A stretch of 53,002 nucleotides of DNA, taken from assembly GCA_031291095.1 (NCBI GenBank), contig JARLJR010000107.1, forward strand, positions 1-53,002, read 5' to 3'. The DNA comes from Legionella sp. (GTDB taxonomy: Bacteria > Pseudomonadota > Gammaproteobacteria > Legionellales > Legionellaceae). A program made the position numbers and the translations under genes. Below the pieces are notes generated by a model. It made no database searches, had not been told where the DNA came from, and saw only the letters and a list, made by a program, of their open reading frames with translations. Each line of letters begins with the position of its first letter. Positions within the stretch are counted from its first letter, which is position 1. Positions 1 to 8,124 of the stretch are shown here, piece by piece.

Positions 1-108
1 AAAACCTTTTCTGTTCTAAAAAAATCAAGAAAAACAGAGCAAATTAAGCTACAGAAAAAAGCTAATAAAATAATTAAAATGATAGAAAAAGAGGCACTAG
101 CTGCTTAA
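1..108 (+). CDS. 3' end of a truncated gene (lysine-rich C-terminus)
   Basis: One plus-strand frame is open from the first base to a TAA at 106-108 and encodes 35 residues rich in Lys (ending MIEKEALAA). The other two plus frames stop early, so this is probably the tail of a gene cut by the window edge. The fragment is too short and low in complexity to assign a family. It converges on rpoD. An AT-rich non-coding stretch could give the same picture, so the call is tentative. Confidence 0.35.
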   Translation, partial: KTFSVLKKSRKTEQIKLQKKANKIIKMIEKEALAA

Positions 109-154
109 GGTAGTGCCATTGGCCCATGGGCCCAACCTACATGCAATTGCAGTT

Positions 155-176
155 CCCATAGCTTTGAGGCTATGGG
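155..176. repeat. Hairpin between the leftmost gene end and the rpoD end
   Basis: CCCATAGC (155-162) pairs perfectly with GCTATGGG (169-176) over a 6-base loop, just downstream of the rpoD stop. Neither strand has a clear U-tract after it, so it is either a weak or factor-assisted terminator or a 3'-end stabilising stem. The nearby GGGCCCATGGGCC-like palindrome (121-132) adds further structure. Confidence 0.45.
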
Positions 177-184
177 AAAGTAGA

Positions 185-2056
185 CTAGCCTTCGTCACCT
201 TCAAGGAAACTTCTTAGTTTCTCTGAACGTGATGGGTGGCGTAGTTTGCGTAACGCTTTCGCTTCGATTTGGCGAATACGCTCACGAGTTACGTCGAATT
301 GCTTACCTACCTCTTCCAGAGTATGGTCGGTATTCATTTCGATACCAAAACGCATGCGTAGTACTTTGGCTTCTCTTGGCGTTAAGGTTTCCAAGATTTC
401 CAAAGTGGCTTCGCGTAAGCCTTCAGCGGTTGCCATATCGATTGGCGACTCAATGTTGTTGTCTTCGATGAAATCACCTAAGTGTGAATCATCGTCGTCA
501 CCAACAGGCGTTTCCATCGAAATTGGCTCTTTAGCAATTTTTAGAACTTTGCGAATCTTGTCTTCGCTTAGTTCCATTTTTTCTGCTAACTCTTCAGGAG
601 TTGCTTCACGGCCAGTTTCTTGCAGTATTTGTCGGGAAATACGATTGAGCTTGTTAATGGTTTCAATCATATGTACCGGAATACGAATGGTACGTGCCTG
701 ATCCGCGATCGAGCGAGTAATTGCCTGTCTAATCCACCAAGTAGCATACGTAGAGAATTTGTAACCGCGACGGTATTCAAATTTGTCTACTGCTTTCATC
801 AAGCCAATATTACCTTCTTGAATTAAGTCGAGGAATTGTAATCCACGGTTGGTGTATTTTTTGGCAATCGAAATTACCAGACGTAAGTTTGCTTCAACCA
901 TTTCTTTTTTGGCGCGGCGAGCTTTAGCTTCACCAATCGACATTTTGCGGTTGATGTCTTTAATTTCACTAATGCTTAAACCGTATTCAACCTCAAAAGA
1001 AACCAGACGCGATTGGATGCGTAGAATTTCTTCTTTGTATTCTTCAATACGAGGCATATCTAATTTTTTAGCATGTTTCGTAGTGATGTTGCCTAACCAT
1101 TCCAGATCTGTTTCCTGGCCTGGGAATGTATCAATAAACATCTTACGTGGGATACGCGCTTTTTCAATACATAGACGCATTATATTACGCTCGTACTCGC
1201 GAATATGATTACGTAATTGGCGGAAATGACGTGTTAAACGATCAACTTGGCGTGAAGTTAATTTCAGCTTTAAGAATGAGTCGGACATTACCTCTAAAGC
1301 TTTTAGTGTTTTAGCATGCGCTCTGCCATGTTCATTGCCAACGTTAATTGCTACCTCAAGACATGCACGAAGATCGTCAAAGTAAATTTGGGCTTGTTCT
1401 GGATTTGGGCCATCATCAACTTCAACCAGGCCACTATCACCATCACTTTCGCTTTCTTCATCGTCATCCGCTAAGATCATTGCTTCTTGCTGTACTTCAT
1501 CAAGCATAGAGCCAATGCTTGCAGCAGGAGCTGCTTCTTCATCACCGTCAGCAAAGCCGCTAATGATTTCATTAAGACGGATTTCTTGAGTGCTGACGCG
1601 CTCGTAATCATCAAGAACTAATTGTACTGTTTCTGGGTAGTGAGCCAGAGACTTAAGAACTTGATAAATTCCTTCTTCAATGCGTTTCGCAATACGGATT
1701 TCACCTTCACGAGTCAGGAGCTCAACAGTACCCATTTCACGCATGTACATACGTACTGGATCGGTGGTACGGCCGGTTTCTTTGTCTACGGACGCAAGTA
1801 CCATCGCAGCTTCTTCAATATCAGGTACTTCTTCCGTATTAAGTAGAAGTGCTAATTCATCATCGCCTGGCGGGAGTTCAAATACTTTAATGTTCATCCC
1901 TTCTAACATGCTGATAATGACATCGAAATGTTCGGTATCAACGATGTTAGGCAATAAGTCATTGATTTGACTATAGGTCAAATAGCCTTGTTCTTTTCCT
2001 AGGCTGATGACTTTGGTTATCTGTGAGCTTTGCTGTTCTTGATCATTCATGGTCAT
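185..2056 (-). CDS. rpoD: RNA polymerase sigma factor RpoD (sigma70)
   Basis: Primary sigma factor that directs RNA polymerase core to housekeeping promoters. The protein has the full sigma70 layout: region 1.1 at the N-terminus ([17 protein letters not shown]), region 1.2 ([11 protein letters not shown]), an acidic non-conserved insert around residues 165-215, region 2 ([20 protein letters not shown], about 425-445) and the region 4.2 helix-turn-helix ([20 protein letters not shown], about 585-605). The length of about 620 residues is normal. A GTG two codons upstream (2062) and an ATG two codons downstream (2050) are alternative starts. It is the last gene of the rpsU-gatB-dnaG-rpoD cluster, and the 200-base leader holds a large inverted repeat that may influence read-through or hold its own promoter. 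Confidence 0.98.
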   Translation of the reverse strand: MTMNDQEQQSSQITKVISLGKEQGYLTYSQINDLLPNIVDTEHFDVIISMLEGMNIKVFELPPGDDELALLLNTEEVPDIEEAAMVLASVDKETGRTTDPVRMYMREMGTVELLTREGEIRIAKRIEEGIYQVLKSLAHYPETVQLVLDDYERVSTQEIRLNEIISGFADGDEEAAPAASIGSMLDEVQQEAMILADDDEESESDGDSGLVEVDDGPNPEQAQIYFDDLRACLEVAINVGNEHGRAHAKTLKALEVMSDSFLKLKLTSRQVDRLTRHFRQLRNHIREYERNIMRLCIEKARIPRKMFIDTFPGQETDLEWLGNITTKHAKKLDMPRIEEYKEEILRIQSRLVSFEVEYGLSISEIKDINRKMSIGEAKARRAKKEMVEANLRLVISIAKKYTNRGLQFLDLIQEGNIGLMKAVDKFEYRRGYKFSTYATWWIRQAITRSIADQARTIRIPVHMIETINKLNRISRQILQETGREATPEELAEKMELSEDKIRKVLKIAKEPISMETPVGDDDDSHLGDFIEDNNIESPIDMATAEGLREATLEILETLTPREAKVLRMRFGIEMNTDHTLEEVGKQFDVTRERIRQIEAKALRKLRHPSRSEKLRSFLEGDEG

Positions 2057-2185
2057 AGGCACTTCTTTTTAAGGACAATTAAGCATTACAAAATGTTCTG
2101 ATTATAAACTGGCTAGCAGGAACATGCCAGTAGTTTATTGAACTATTTGCACTGATTTGTTCTACCCCGCGCCAGGCTTGGAGTA

Positions 2186-2249
2186 GGGGTTGTTTACATT
2201 TATATGCTCGCGGTATTCTGGCTCAAGTCAGAGAAATGTAAACAGCCCC
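2186..2249. repeat. Long inverted repeat between dnaG and rpoD
   Basis: GGGGTTGTTTACATTT (2186-2201) and AAATGTAAACAGCCCC (2234-2249) are 16-base inverted arms with one mismatch and a 32-base spacer. A competing pairing ACCCC/GGGGT (2164-2190) overlaps the left arm. The ends resemble those of the larger inverted repeat at 45270-45390 (shared GGG-CTGTT-ACATTT pattern), so it may be a small MITE-like element. It could also act as an attenuator between dnaG and rpoD. Confidence 0.6.
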
Positions 2250-2265
2250 GATAAGTTTTTGATGT

Positions 2266-3984
2266 CTACACGTGTCGCTCCTGTAACATTTTTTGCAAAC
2301 TCATTCGCTCCTCTTCAGTCAAACCCTGTTGCCGGGATTTTTCAATAAGGCGGCGTATAATTAATTCTTGGTTTTGTTTTTGCAAAAATAAGATTATATC
2401 AATAAATTCCTTTACCAGTTCCGGTTCAGGGACTTGATGATTCCACGCGGCCAGCCGATTAATAAAATCAAAATAGGAATGGTTACGCCAGGTTTCAATT
2501 AGTGAGGCGGTATTGGCTTGTGGATTTGTTGCTAGTTGCTGCAATAGTTTCAATAAAATCTCATGCTCGTTAGGATCTAATAAGCTGGGATCAATCTGCT
2601 CTTTACACTTTGCATAGATTTCTGGGTTTTGTAAGAGTAGGGCCACGGCGATGCGCATCGGTGTGCGCGCGATGGTTGCTATTTGTTCTTTTGGTGTTGG
2701 CGCAGGTGCTTGATCGGTTAGCAAAAGGTTGAGCCGATGACTTTCGATATGCGTTAAACGAGCCAGTTCATCAATCAATAATTGCTTATATGAGCCTTCT
2801 GTCATTTTTTGTAAAAAAGGTTTGACCAAGTTGATTAGCTGCGTTTTCCCTGCTGGGTTTTGCAAGTTAATGTTTTTGGCCAGAGTATTTAGGAAAAAAC
2901 GATGCAAAGGTATCGCTTGTTTTAATCGGTTTAAAAAATTCTCATTCCCTTCGGCACGTACTAAGCTGTCTGGATCATGTTCTTCAGGCAGGAAGATAAA
3001 ACGGGCATCTAAGCCTTCATTTAAGTAAGGCAAACTGCTTTCAAGAGCGCGCCACGCGGCTTGTTTTCCTGCATTATCTCCATCAAAACAAAACACCAGC
3101 GATTTAGTGTGTTTGGCTAGCAGTTGAATATGGTAGCTGCTGGTAGCGGTGCCTAAAGTTGCCACGGCATTCATAATGCCATGTTGTGCCAAAGCAATAA
3201 CATCCATATAGCCTTCAACAATAATGATGGAGTCAATGGATTTTTTTTGTTGCAAAATTTGATGCAATCCATAGAGCTCTTTGCTTTTTTGAAAGATTAC
3301 GGTTTCGGGGGAGTTCAGGTATTTGGGCTTTTGGTCATCGAGTACGCGGCCACCAAAACCAATGATGCGTCCATGGCGATCATGAATCGGGAATATGACT
3401 CGATTGCGATAGCGATCATATATTTTGCCGTCATCATTTTTAACGAGCATCCCTGTGGTGATCAATTCTTTTTGATCGCGCGGGAATGCTTTCTCTAAGT
3501 TATGCCAACCTTCATTGGCAAAACCTAATTGATATAATTTCGCTATTTCACCACTTAAGCCTCGGCCACGTAAATAGTTGATGGCCGGTTGTCCTTCGTG
3601 TTTGAGCTGTTTTTGATAATAAAGGTTTACCGCAGACATGAGTTTATATAAATCTTGCGATACATTATTTTTCTCGTTTTGCCCATCACGAGGAACGGTA
3701 AGCCCCACGCGCGTTGCTAAGGTTTCAATTGCATCAATAAAGCCTTGGTTTAGATAATTCATCACAAAGCTAATGGCATTGCCTGAGGCTCCACAGCCAA
3801 AGCAATGATAGAATTGTTTCCTGGCAACTACGTTGAATGAGGGGGACTTTTCATTATGGAACGGGCAGCACGCAGTATAGCTATTTCCCCTTTTTTTAAG
3901 GGGAACATAGCTGTCAATTAGCTCAACCAGATCAGTGCGTTGCAGGAGATCGTCAATGAATGGCTGCGGAATTAAGCCAGACAT
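2266..3984 (-). CDS. dnaG: DNA primase DnaG
   Basis: Synthesises RNA primers at the replication fork and partners with the DnaB helicase. The N-terminal zinc-binding domain has C40, H43, C61 and C64 (CPFHNEKSPSF and FYHCFGCGASGN). The Toprim catalytic core follows with VEGYMDVIAL near residues 256-265 and CFDGDNAGKQAAW near 297-310. The C-terminal about 130 residues form the variable helicase-interaction region. The length of 572 residues is typical. A GAGG ribosome-binding site precedes the ATG. It sits 8 bases downstream of gatB/yqeY and upstream of rpoD, the classic macromolecular synthesis operon. Confidence 0.98.
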   Translation of the reverse strand: MSGLIPQPFIDDLLQRTDLVELIDSYVPLKKRGNSYTACCPFHNEKSPSFNVVARKQFYHCFGCGASGNAISFVMNYLNQGFIDAIETLATRVGLTVPRDGQNEKNNVSQDLYKLMSAVNLYYQKQLKHEGQPAINYLRGRGLSGEIAKLYQLGFANEGWHNLEKAFPRDQKELITTGMLVKNDDGKIYDRYRNRVIFPIHDRHGRIIGFGGRVLDDQKPKYLNSPETVIFQKSKELYGLHQILQQKKSIDSIIIVEGYMDVIALAQHGIMNAVATLGTATSSYHIQLLAKHTKSLVFCFDGDNAGKQAAWRALESSLPYLNEGLDARFIFLPEEHDPDSLVRAEGNENFLNRLKQAIPLHRFFLNTLAKNINLQNPAGKTQLINLVKPFLQKMTEGSYKQLLIDELARLTHIESHRLNLLLTDQAPAPTPKEQIATIARTPMRIAVALLLQNPEIYAKCKEQIDPSLLDPNEHEILLKLLQQLATNPQANTASLIETWRNHSYFDFINRLAAWNHQVPEPELVKEFIDIILFLQKQNQELIIRRLIEKSRQQGLTEEERMSLQKMLQERHV

Positions 3985-3992
3985 AGATATCC

Positions 3993-4436
3993 TCAGTTTA
4001 GCTTGGCCTTAATCAGGGTGCTCACTTGCGACATATCAGCACGGCCTTGCAGACTGGGCTTTAACTGCGCCATAACTTTGCCCATATCTGCCATTTTTTC
4101 AGCGCCAGTAGATGCAATTGCATCTTGGACTAATTTTTCTATTTCTGCTGCAGCCAATGGCTCAGGTAAATACTTAGCAAGTACTGAAAGCTCGAATTGT
4201 TCTTGGGCTACTAAATCGTTACGATTCGCTTTTTCGTATTGAGAAATAGACTCTTTACGTTGTTTGCTCATTTTATCCAAGATCGCTAACATGCGTTCTT
4301 CATCGACATCGATACGTTCATCAACTTCAATTTGTTTTACTGCAGCAGTAATTAAACGTAATGTGGTTAATAGATTTTTATCTTTTGCACGCATTGCGTC
4401 TTTAATATCATTGTTGAGACGTTCTTTAATAGTCAT
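3993..4436 (-). CDS. yqeY: GatB/YqeY domain protein
   Basis: A 147-residue stand-alone YqeY protein, homologous to the tail domain of the amidotransferase subunit GatB that binds tRNA. The family is implicated in tRNA-dependent amide aminoacyl-tRNA metabolism, but its exact role is unresolved. Visible family features are the N-terminal helix KERLNNDIKDAMRAKDK, the central RKESISQYEKANRNDLVAQE and the C-terminal MADMGKVMAQLKPSLQGRAD. It lies between rpsU and dnaG, an arrangement common in gamma-proteobacteria outside the enterics. An AAGGA site precedes the ATG. Confidence 0.93.
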   Translation of the reverse strand: MTIKERLNNDIKDAMRAKDKNLLTTLRLITAAVKQIEVDERIDVDEERMLAILDKMSKQRKESISQYEKANRNDLVAQEQFELSVLAKYLPEPLAAAEIEKLVQDAIASTGAEKMADMGKVMAQLKPSLQGRADMSQVSTLIKAKLN

Positions 4437-4472
4437 GATCTAATCCTTAGGTGAAGGAAATGAGGCTTGTAT

Positions 4473-4502
4473 AAAAACCAAAAGGCCACAAAATGTGACC
4501 TT
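4473..4502 (-). terminator. Intrinsic terminator downstream of rpsU
   Basis: On the minus strand AAGGTCACA pairs with TGTGGCCTT (one G-U wobble) over a TTT loop, followed by TTGGTTTTTAT. It lies 26 bases after the rpsU stop and before gatB. In E. coli a partial terminator at the equivalent place lets rpsU be expressed more than dnaG and rpoD; the same role is inferred here. Confidence 0.75.
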
Positions 4503-4527
4503 GGTCAATAATACAGAATAAAAAACT

Positions 4528-4755
4528 CTATTTACGGCGACGTTTTATATTTTGTCGTGAAGAAGTGTCACGAGAAATTTTCTTTAAGTGACGTTTTACT
4601 GCAGCAGCTTGTTTACGCTTACGCTCAGCAGTTGGCTTTTCATAAAATTCACGACGGCGTAGCTCGGTTAAAATTCCGGCTTTTTCACATGAGCGCTTAA
4701 AACGGCGCAGTGCATATTCTGGGTTTTCGCCTTCTTTGACGCGAACTGTAGGCAT
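4528..4755 (-). CDS. rpsU: 30S ribosomal protein S21
   Basis: A 75-residue basic small-subunit protein involved in translation initiation. The sequence [20 protein letters not shown] and the repeated basic blocks [20 protein letters not shown] are diagnostic of bS21. It is the first gene of the rpsU-gatB-dnaG-rpoD operon, with an AGAGGA site upstream of the ATG and a near-consensus promoter 45-70 bases away. The following terminator probably makes most transcripts monocistronic. Confidence 0.98.
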   Translation of the reverse strand: MPTVRVKEGENPEYALRRFKRSCEKAGILTELRRREFYEKPTAERKRKQAAAVKRHLKKISRDTSSRQNIKRRRK

Positions 4756-4795
4756 TAAGTTTATCCTCTAACAATTTATTCTCACTAGGTGGGCA

Positions 4796-4824
4796 ATTCT
4801 AGTTCGACTTGAAGCCCTCGTCAA
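4796..4824 (-). promoter_or_regulatory. Sigma70 promoter of rpsU operon
   Basis: On the minus strand TTGACG (4819-4824) and TAGAAT (4796-4801) are separated by exactly 17 bases, placing transcription start near 4789 and the rpsU ATG about 34 bases further on. An additional TATAAT (4826-4831) lies just upstream. This is the clearest sigma70 promoter match I found in the window. Confidence 0.75.
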
Positions 4825-4861
4825 GATTATAGCACGAAATTATTTTGTTTTTATTTTATGT

Positions 4862-4867
4862 TATAAT
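4862..4867 (+). promoter_or_regulatory. Candidate -10 box for tsaD
   Basis: A perfect TATAAT stands 31 bases before the tsaD ATG in an AT-rich stretch. No good -35 is visible at 16-18 bases upstream, so support is only moderate. The TATAAT boxes here and on the other strand at 4826-4831 make this a compact divergent promoter region. Confidence 0.4.
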
Positions 4868-4898
4868 TTTGAGTTGATTTATTATTGTCAGGTTTGCC

Positions 4899-5900
4899 AT
4901 GTTGGTATTAGGTATTGAGTCTTCTTGTGATGAAACTGGGGTTGCTATTTATGATTCGGCCGCAGGCTTATTAGCGCATGCGTTACATTCCCAAATTGAC
5001 ACACATAGGGTGCATGGTGGTGTGGTGCCGGAGTTGGCTTCACGAGACCATGTGAATTACCTTATTCCTTTGCTTGATGAAGTATTGCAACAAGCTAATC
5101 TTAGGAAGCATGATCTGGATGGCATTGCTTATACAGCAGGCCCAGGTTTAATTGGCGCCTTATTAGTTGGGGCTTGTTTTGCTAAAAGTCTGGCTTATGC
5201 ATTAAATATTCCCGCCCTAGGTATTCATCATTTGGAAGCACATTTACTCGCCGCAAAAATGGAAACACCTTCTTTGGAATTTCCCTTCATTGCACTTTTA
5301 GTGTCCGGTGGTCATTGTCAGTTAATTGAAGTTAAAGCATTAGGTGAATATCGATTATTAGGTGATACCTTGGATGATGCGGTGGGGGAGGCTTTTGATA
5401 AAACTGCTAAATTAATGGGAATTCCTTATCCAGGTGGCCCCGTATTAGCAGCACTTGCCGATCAATGTGAATCGACTCCATATCGTTTTCCACGTCCGAT
5501 GACGGATAGACCTGGTTTGGATTTCAGTTTTAGTGGTTTAAAAACTTTTTCGCTGAATACCTGGAATCAGAGCAATAAGGATGAGCAAGCACGTGCCGAA
5601 ATTGCCAAGGCATTTCAGCTGGCGGTGGTGGATACTTTAATCATTAAATGTAAGCGTGCGGTACAAGAGTCTGAATGCAAGCGTTTAGTTGTTGCAGGGG
5701 GCGTAGGGGCCAATAAGGCTTTGCGTTTGGCCTTGCAGCAATGGATGCATGGCATTGGTGGGGAGATTTATTTTCCTGCACTTGAATATTGTACGGATAA
5801 TGGAGCTATGGTTGCCTATGCTGGTTGCTTGCGTATGCTGGCTGGAGAACAGGATTCACACGTTGGGGTTGAGGTTAAGGCGCGTTGGCCTTTGGCGTAG
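4899..5900 (+). CDS. tsaD: tRNA threonylcarbamoyladenosine transferase TsaD
   Basis: Transfers the threonylcarbamoyl group to A37 of ANN-decoding tRNAs, working with TsaB and TsaE in the cytoplasm. The ASKHA fold signature begins at the N-terminus ([19 protein letters not shown]). The metal-binding HxxxH is H111 and H115 (HHLEAH), followed by the SGGHCQL phosphate loop and the C-terminal [13 protein letters not shown] with its metal-ligand Asp. The length of 333 residues matches the family. It is transcribed divergently from rpsU, a widely conserved gene neighbourhood. Confidence 0.97.
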   Translation: MLVLGIESSCDETGVAIYDSAAGLLAHALHSQIDTHRVHGGVVPELASRDHVNYLIPLLDEVLQQANLRKHDLDGIAYTAGPGLIGALLVGACFAKSLAYALNIPALGIHHLEAHLLAAKMETPSLEFPFIALLVSGGHCQLIEVKALGEYRLLGDTLDDAVGEAFDKTAKLMGIPYPGGPVLAALADQCESTPYRFPRPMTDRPGLDFSFSGLKTFSLNTWNQSNKDEQARAEIAKAFQLAVVDTLIIKCKRAVQESECKRLVVAGGVGANKALRLALQQWMHGIGGEIYFPALEYCTDNGAMVAYAGCLRMLAGEQDSHVGVEVKARWPLA

Positions 5901-5915
5901 AAGATCTTTTATTAT

Positions 5916-5939
5916 AACCTGGTTGCTTGCAACCAGGTT
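5916..5939. repeat. Family A palindrome, copy 1
   Basis: Perfect hairpin with AACCTGGTTGC and GCAACCAGGTT as 11-base arms and a TT loop, 15 bases after the tsaD stop. It is the best copy of a dispersed palindrome found at five gene ends in this window (also near 14698, 21565, 30923 and 46258). It lacks a U-tract. It may act as a 3'-end stabiliser or terminator, but its repetition suggests a REP-type element. Confidence 0.8.
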
Positions 5940-6063
5940 GTGCGGACTATCCTTAATTTATTGCTCCCACCTGCTTCATTCTTCAAAAAATTCTTGATAT
6001 TTATATACGTCTGATTAAAAATGGCCCGCCTCAAAAAGATATTTTGATATTGAGGATTTATTC

Positions 6064-6828
6064 ATGTCTTTAGCAGATATATATGTAGAAATGGAGCGAG
6101 ATTTCAACGAGCTAGTGCAAGCAAGATTAAAGGATGCAAAAACAATTCTGTCTAAGTATCCTCAGCATTTCGATGATAATTTTTTAATTAGTGTTATTAA
6201 GTCTATTTTCAGAGAGCAAAAAATCCATGCGGATAGTGCCTTACCAGAAGAAGAATGGAAACGAATAATTAATGAAAAAACATTGTTTCATGCCATTCTG
6301 TCATGGCATATCCAATTACTTTACGATCATGTGGCACCTCAATCGAGATGGCTTGATACCAATGATGTAACTTCCACGCCAGTCCAATGTAATTCTCGCA
6401 GAGAATTCTTGGTTGAGCTTATTCAAATTCTTTCACAAAAATCTGAAGCAAAGAGCATCGAGGAAAAATTAACATTTAAATTTAAAATGGCGAAACAATT
6501 AGGTGATAAAATAGCCAGTACTGATATGGCGGCACTTAAAGATACAGAGACTTTAGGTTTCATCGCGATAATTAGCAGCTTATTAAAATATTGTTGCATG
6601 CTTATGCACTTAATCTTTCCTTCTTATAAAGATCCTGTTGTTGCAAACAAATGCACCTTGGGAAATTCATGGTATACCCTGTGGTCGGGGAAGTCATTGC
6701 ATACGATTTATCTTGAACATGCAGAGGCGACTTTAGCTAAGATTGATGCACTTCGTGGTTTGATCGAAAATAATGTGGATATCGAGGTAAATGAGGATGA
6801 GGTGCGCCCATTATTAGGAGCGAGTTAA
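6064..6828 (+). CDS. Orphan protein, 254 residues
   Basis: I do not recognise this protein. It is mostly predicted helical and soluble, with one hydrophobic stretch at residues 164-186 (LGFIAIISSLLKYCCMLMHL) that could be a membrane segment or a buried helix. The tail is acidic (DIEVNEDEVRPLLGAS). There is no signal peptide. A GAGG site (TTGAGGATTTATTC) precedes the ATG. It stands alone between tsaD and the repeat region before plsY, so context gives no function. Isolated orphans of this size are common among Legionella-specific proteins, some of which are Dot/Icm substrates; that role here is speculation. Confidence 0.8.
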   Translation: MSLADIYVEMERDFNELVQARLKDAKTILSKYPQHFDDNFLISVIKSIFREQKIHADSALPEEEWKRIINEKTLFHAILSWHIQLLYDHVAPQSRWLDTNDVTSTPVQCNSRREFLVELIQILSQKSEAKSIEEKLTFKFKMAKQLGDKIASTDMAALKDTETLGFIAIISSLLKYCCMLMHLIFPSYKDPVVANKCTLGNSWYTLWSGKSLHTIYLEHAEATLAKIDALRGLIENNVDIEVNEDEVRPLLGAS

Positions 6829-6851
6829 TTTTTTAACTCGATAAAAAACTG

Positions 6852-6880
6852 ACGTCATTGCGAACGAAGTGAAGCAACCC
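6852..6880. repeat. Family B repeat (GTCATTGCGAACGAAG type)
   Basis: The sequence ACGTCATTGCGAACGAAGTG followed by AAGCAACCC is one of several related intergenic copies in the window (11316-11340, 23957-23986, 29749-29789, 39086-39108, 49094-49170). It lies shortly after the stop of the 254-residue orphan. This REP-like family has no coding potential of its own. Confidence 0.65.
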
Positions 6881-6930
6881 AGGGCTCTGTGCGTCGAAAT
6901 CTTGGATTGTTTTCACTCCGAACTCATGGA

Positions 6931-6951
6931 TACCGCGGTCAAACCGCGGTA
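6931..6951. repeat. Family C palindrome, copy 1
   Basis: TACCGCGGT and ACCGCGGTA form a perfect 9-base stem over a CAA loop. The same element with C/G in place of A/T at the second pair occurs at 45180-45200. The intergenic region 6829-7032 contains nothing else I can assign. Confidence 0.7.
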
Positions 6952-7032
6952 ATTCGTGAGGATTATTGGGTAAGAAAAACTTAGGTAAGTGCCTTTTTGT
7001 AAGCAATCAGGCTGCATTTGAAGTGACGTAAT

Positions 7033-7926
7033 CTATACCTTGTCTTTTGGTTTTTCATCTTTAGGTTTTTTAGCCTTGGGCGCTGCAGGTTTTTTCGCAG
7101 GCTTCGGTTTCTTTCCTGCCTCATTTTCTTTAGCAGTTGTTTTTTTAACGGCAGCTTTTTTCACCGGTTTTTCTTTGGTTGCGGGTTTGGGTGCCGCTTT
7201 CGCTCTTTTTGCTACCGTTTTGCGTGCAGAAGAGAGTTCAATGACTTTAGCGGTTTCTTGGTGTTCGTCTGCTGTAATATTGGCTGAATTAGCAGGAGGA
7301 GGGATATCATCCATTACCTCTTCAAGGACACTTTTTTGTTTGAATTTAACCTTAGATTCTGTGCCATCGATCAAACGAAGAATATTGTCTTTATGTTTGA
7401 TTAAAATTAATACGGCCATAAAAAATATGGGCGGGAATATGTTGATGCGGCCGATAATTAGTATTGAATAGAACGGGGCCAAGCTGATGGAAACAATAGA
7501 GGCCAGAGAGGAGAAGCGGGAGAATCTAACAACCAATAACCAGGTTGCCGTCACCATGATTCCTACAATAAATTGAAAGCCTAAAAGAGCTCCTATAGCC
7601 GTAGCAACGCCTTTTCCGCCTTTAAAACCGAAGAAAACTGGGTACATATGGCCTATCACTGCAGCCAAGGCAACATAGCTAACAAGGGTTGCATCAGCGC
7701 CAAACATTTTGGCAATAAGAACAGGAAGGGTACCTTTGAGTAAGTCAGTGACTAGAACGATGGTGGCGTATTTTTTGCCGGCGAGCCGCAATACATTCGT
7801 TGCGCCTGGGTTTTGAGAGCCCTCTGAACGCGGATCAGGCAAAGCAAATGTTTTACATACGATGACCGCAGAACAAATTGACCCCATTAAATAAGCAAGT
7901 ATGATCAAAAAAGCAGCTAAAATCAC
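7033..7926 (-). CDS. plsY: Glycerol-3-phosphate acyltransferase PlsY with Lys/Ala/Pro-rich tail
   Basis: Transfers acyl from acyl-phosphate to glycerol-3-phosphate at the inner membrane, the first step of phospholipid synthesis. Residues 1-190 form the membrane enzyme with all three motifs: SEGSQNPGATNVLR (34-47), GFKGGKGVATAIG (100-112) and HKDNILRLIDGTE (178-190). The start is a GTG with a GGAG site 6 bases upstream. The odd part is a 105-residue C-terminal extension. From about residue 233 it is made mostly of Lys, Ala and Pro (for example KKAAVKKTTAKE), resembling histone H1-like tails; typical PlsY ends near residue 200. The tail should face the cytoplasm if the terminus does and could bind nucleic acid or acidic lipid. 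Confidence 0.95.
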   Translation of the reverse strand: MILAAFLIILAYLMGSICSAVIVCKTFALPDPRSEGSQNPGATNVLRLAGKKYATIVLVTDLLKGTLPVLIAKMFGADATLVSYVALAAVIGHMYPVFFGFKGGKGVATAIGALLGFQFIVGIMVTATWLLVVRFSRFSSLASIVSISLAPFYSILIIGRINIFPPIFFMAVLILIKHKDNILRLIDGTESKVKFKQKSVLEEVMDDIPPPANSANITADEHQETAKVIELSSARKTVAKRAKAAPKPATKEKPVKKAAVKKTTAKENEAGKKPKPAKKPAAPKAKKPKDEKPKDKV

Positions 7927-8124
7927 GGATTACTCCTTTATTTAGACTATTAACGTCAGTTTTGGAATAAGAATTACCTAAAACATTTAATAAATCAATG
8001 CCTTTTTCACTAAAAAATCCCCTAAATACCTTAATAGCCCTGCTTATTCTGCACTTTCGGAGTTTTAAACGTAATAGTACTGATTTCCTTATATTTTAGG
8101 CGATCCTTTACTAAAATTCGCGTA

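Noticed and set aside
121-140. GGGCCCATGGGCCC-like palindrome as a restriction or regulatory site
   Set aside because: It lies between two convergent gene ends and gives no specific signal beyond GC-rich self-complementarity.
246-1970. Several plus-strand ORFs opposite rpoD
   Set aside because: They are antisense shadows of a clear sigma70 gene and have no start signals.
7040-7471. 143-residue plus-strand ORF opposite plsY
   Set aside because: It is the antisense of the Lys/Ala-rich tail; its Phe/Ala/Gly-rich composition is a mirror of that low-complexity coding sequence.
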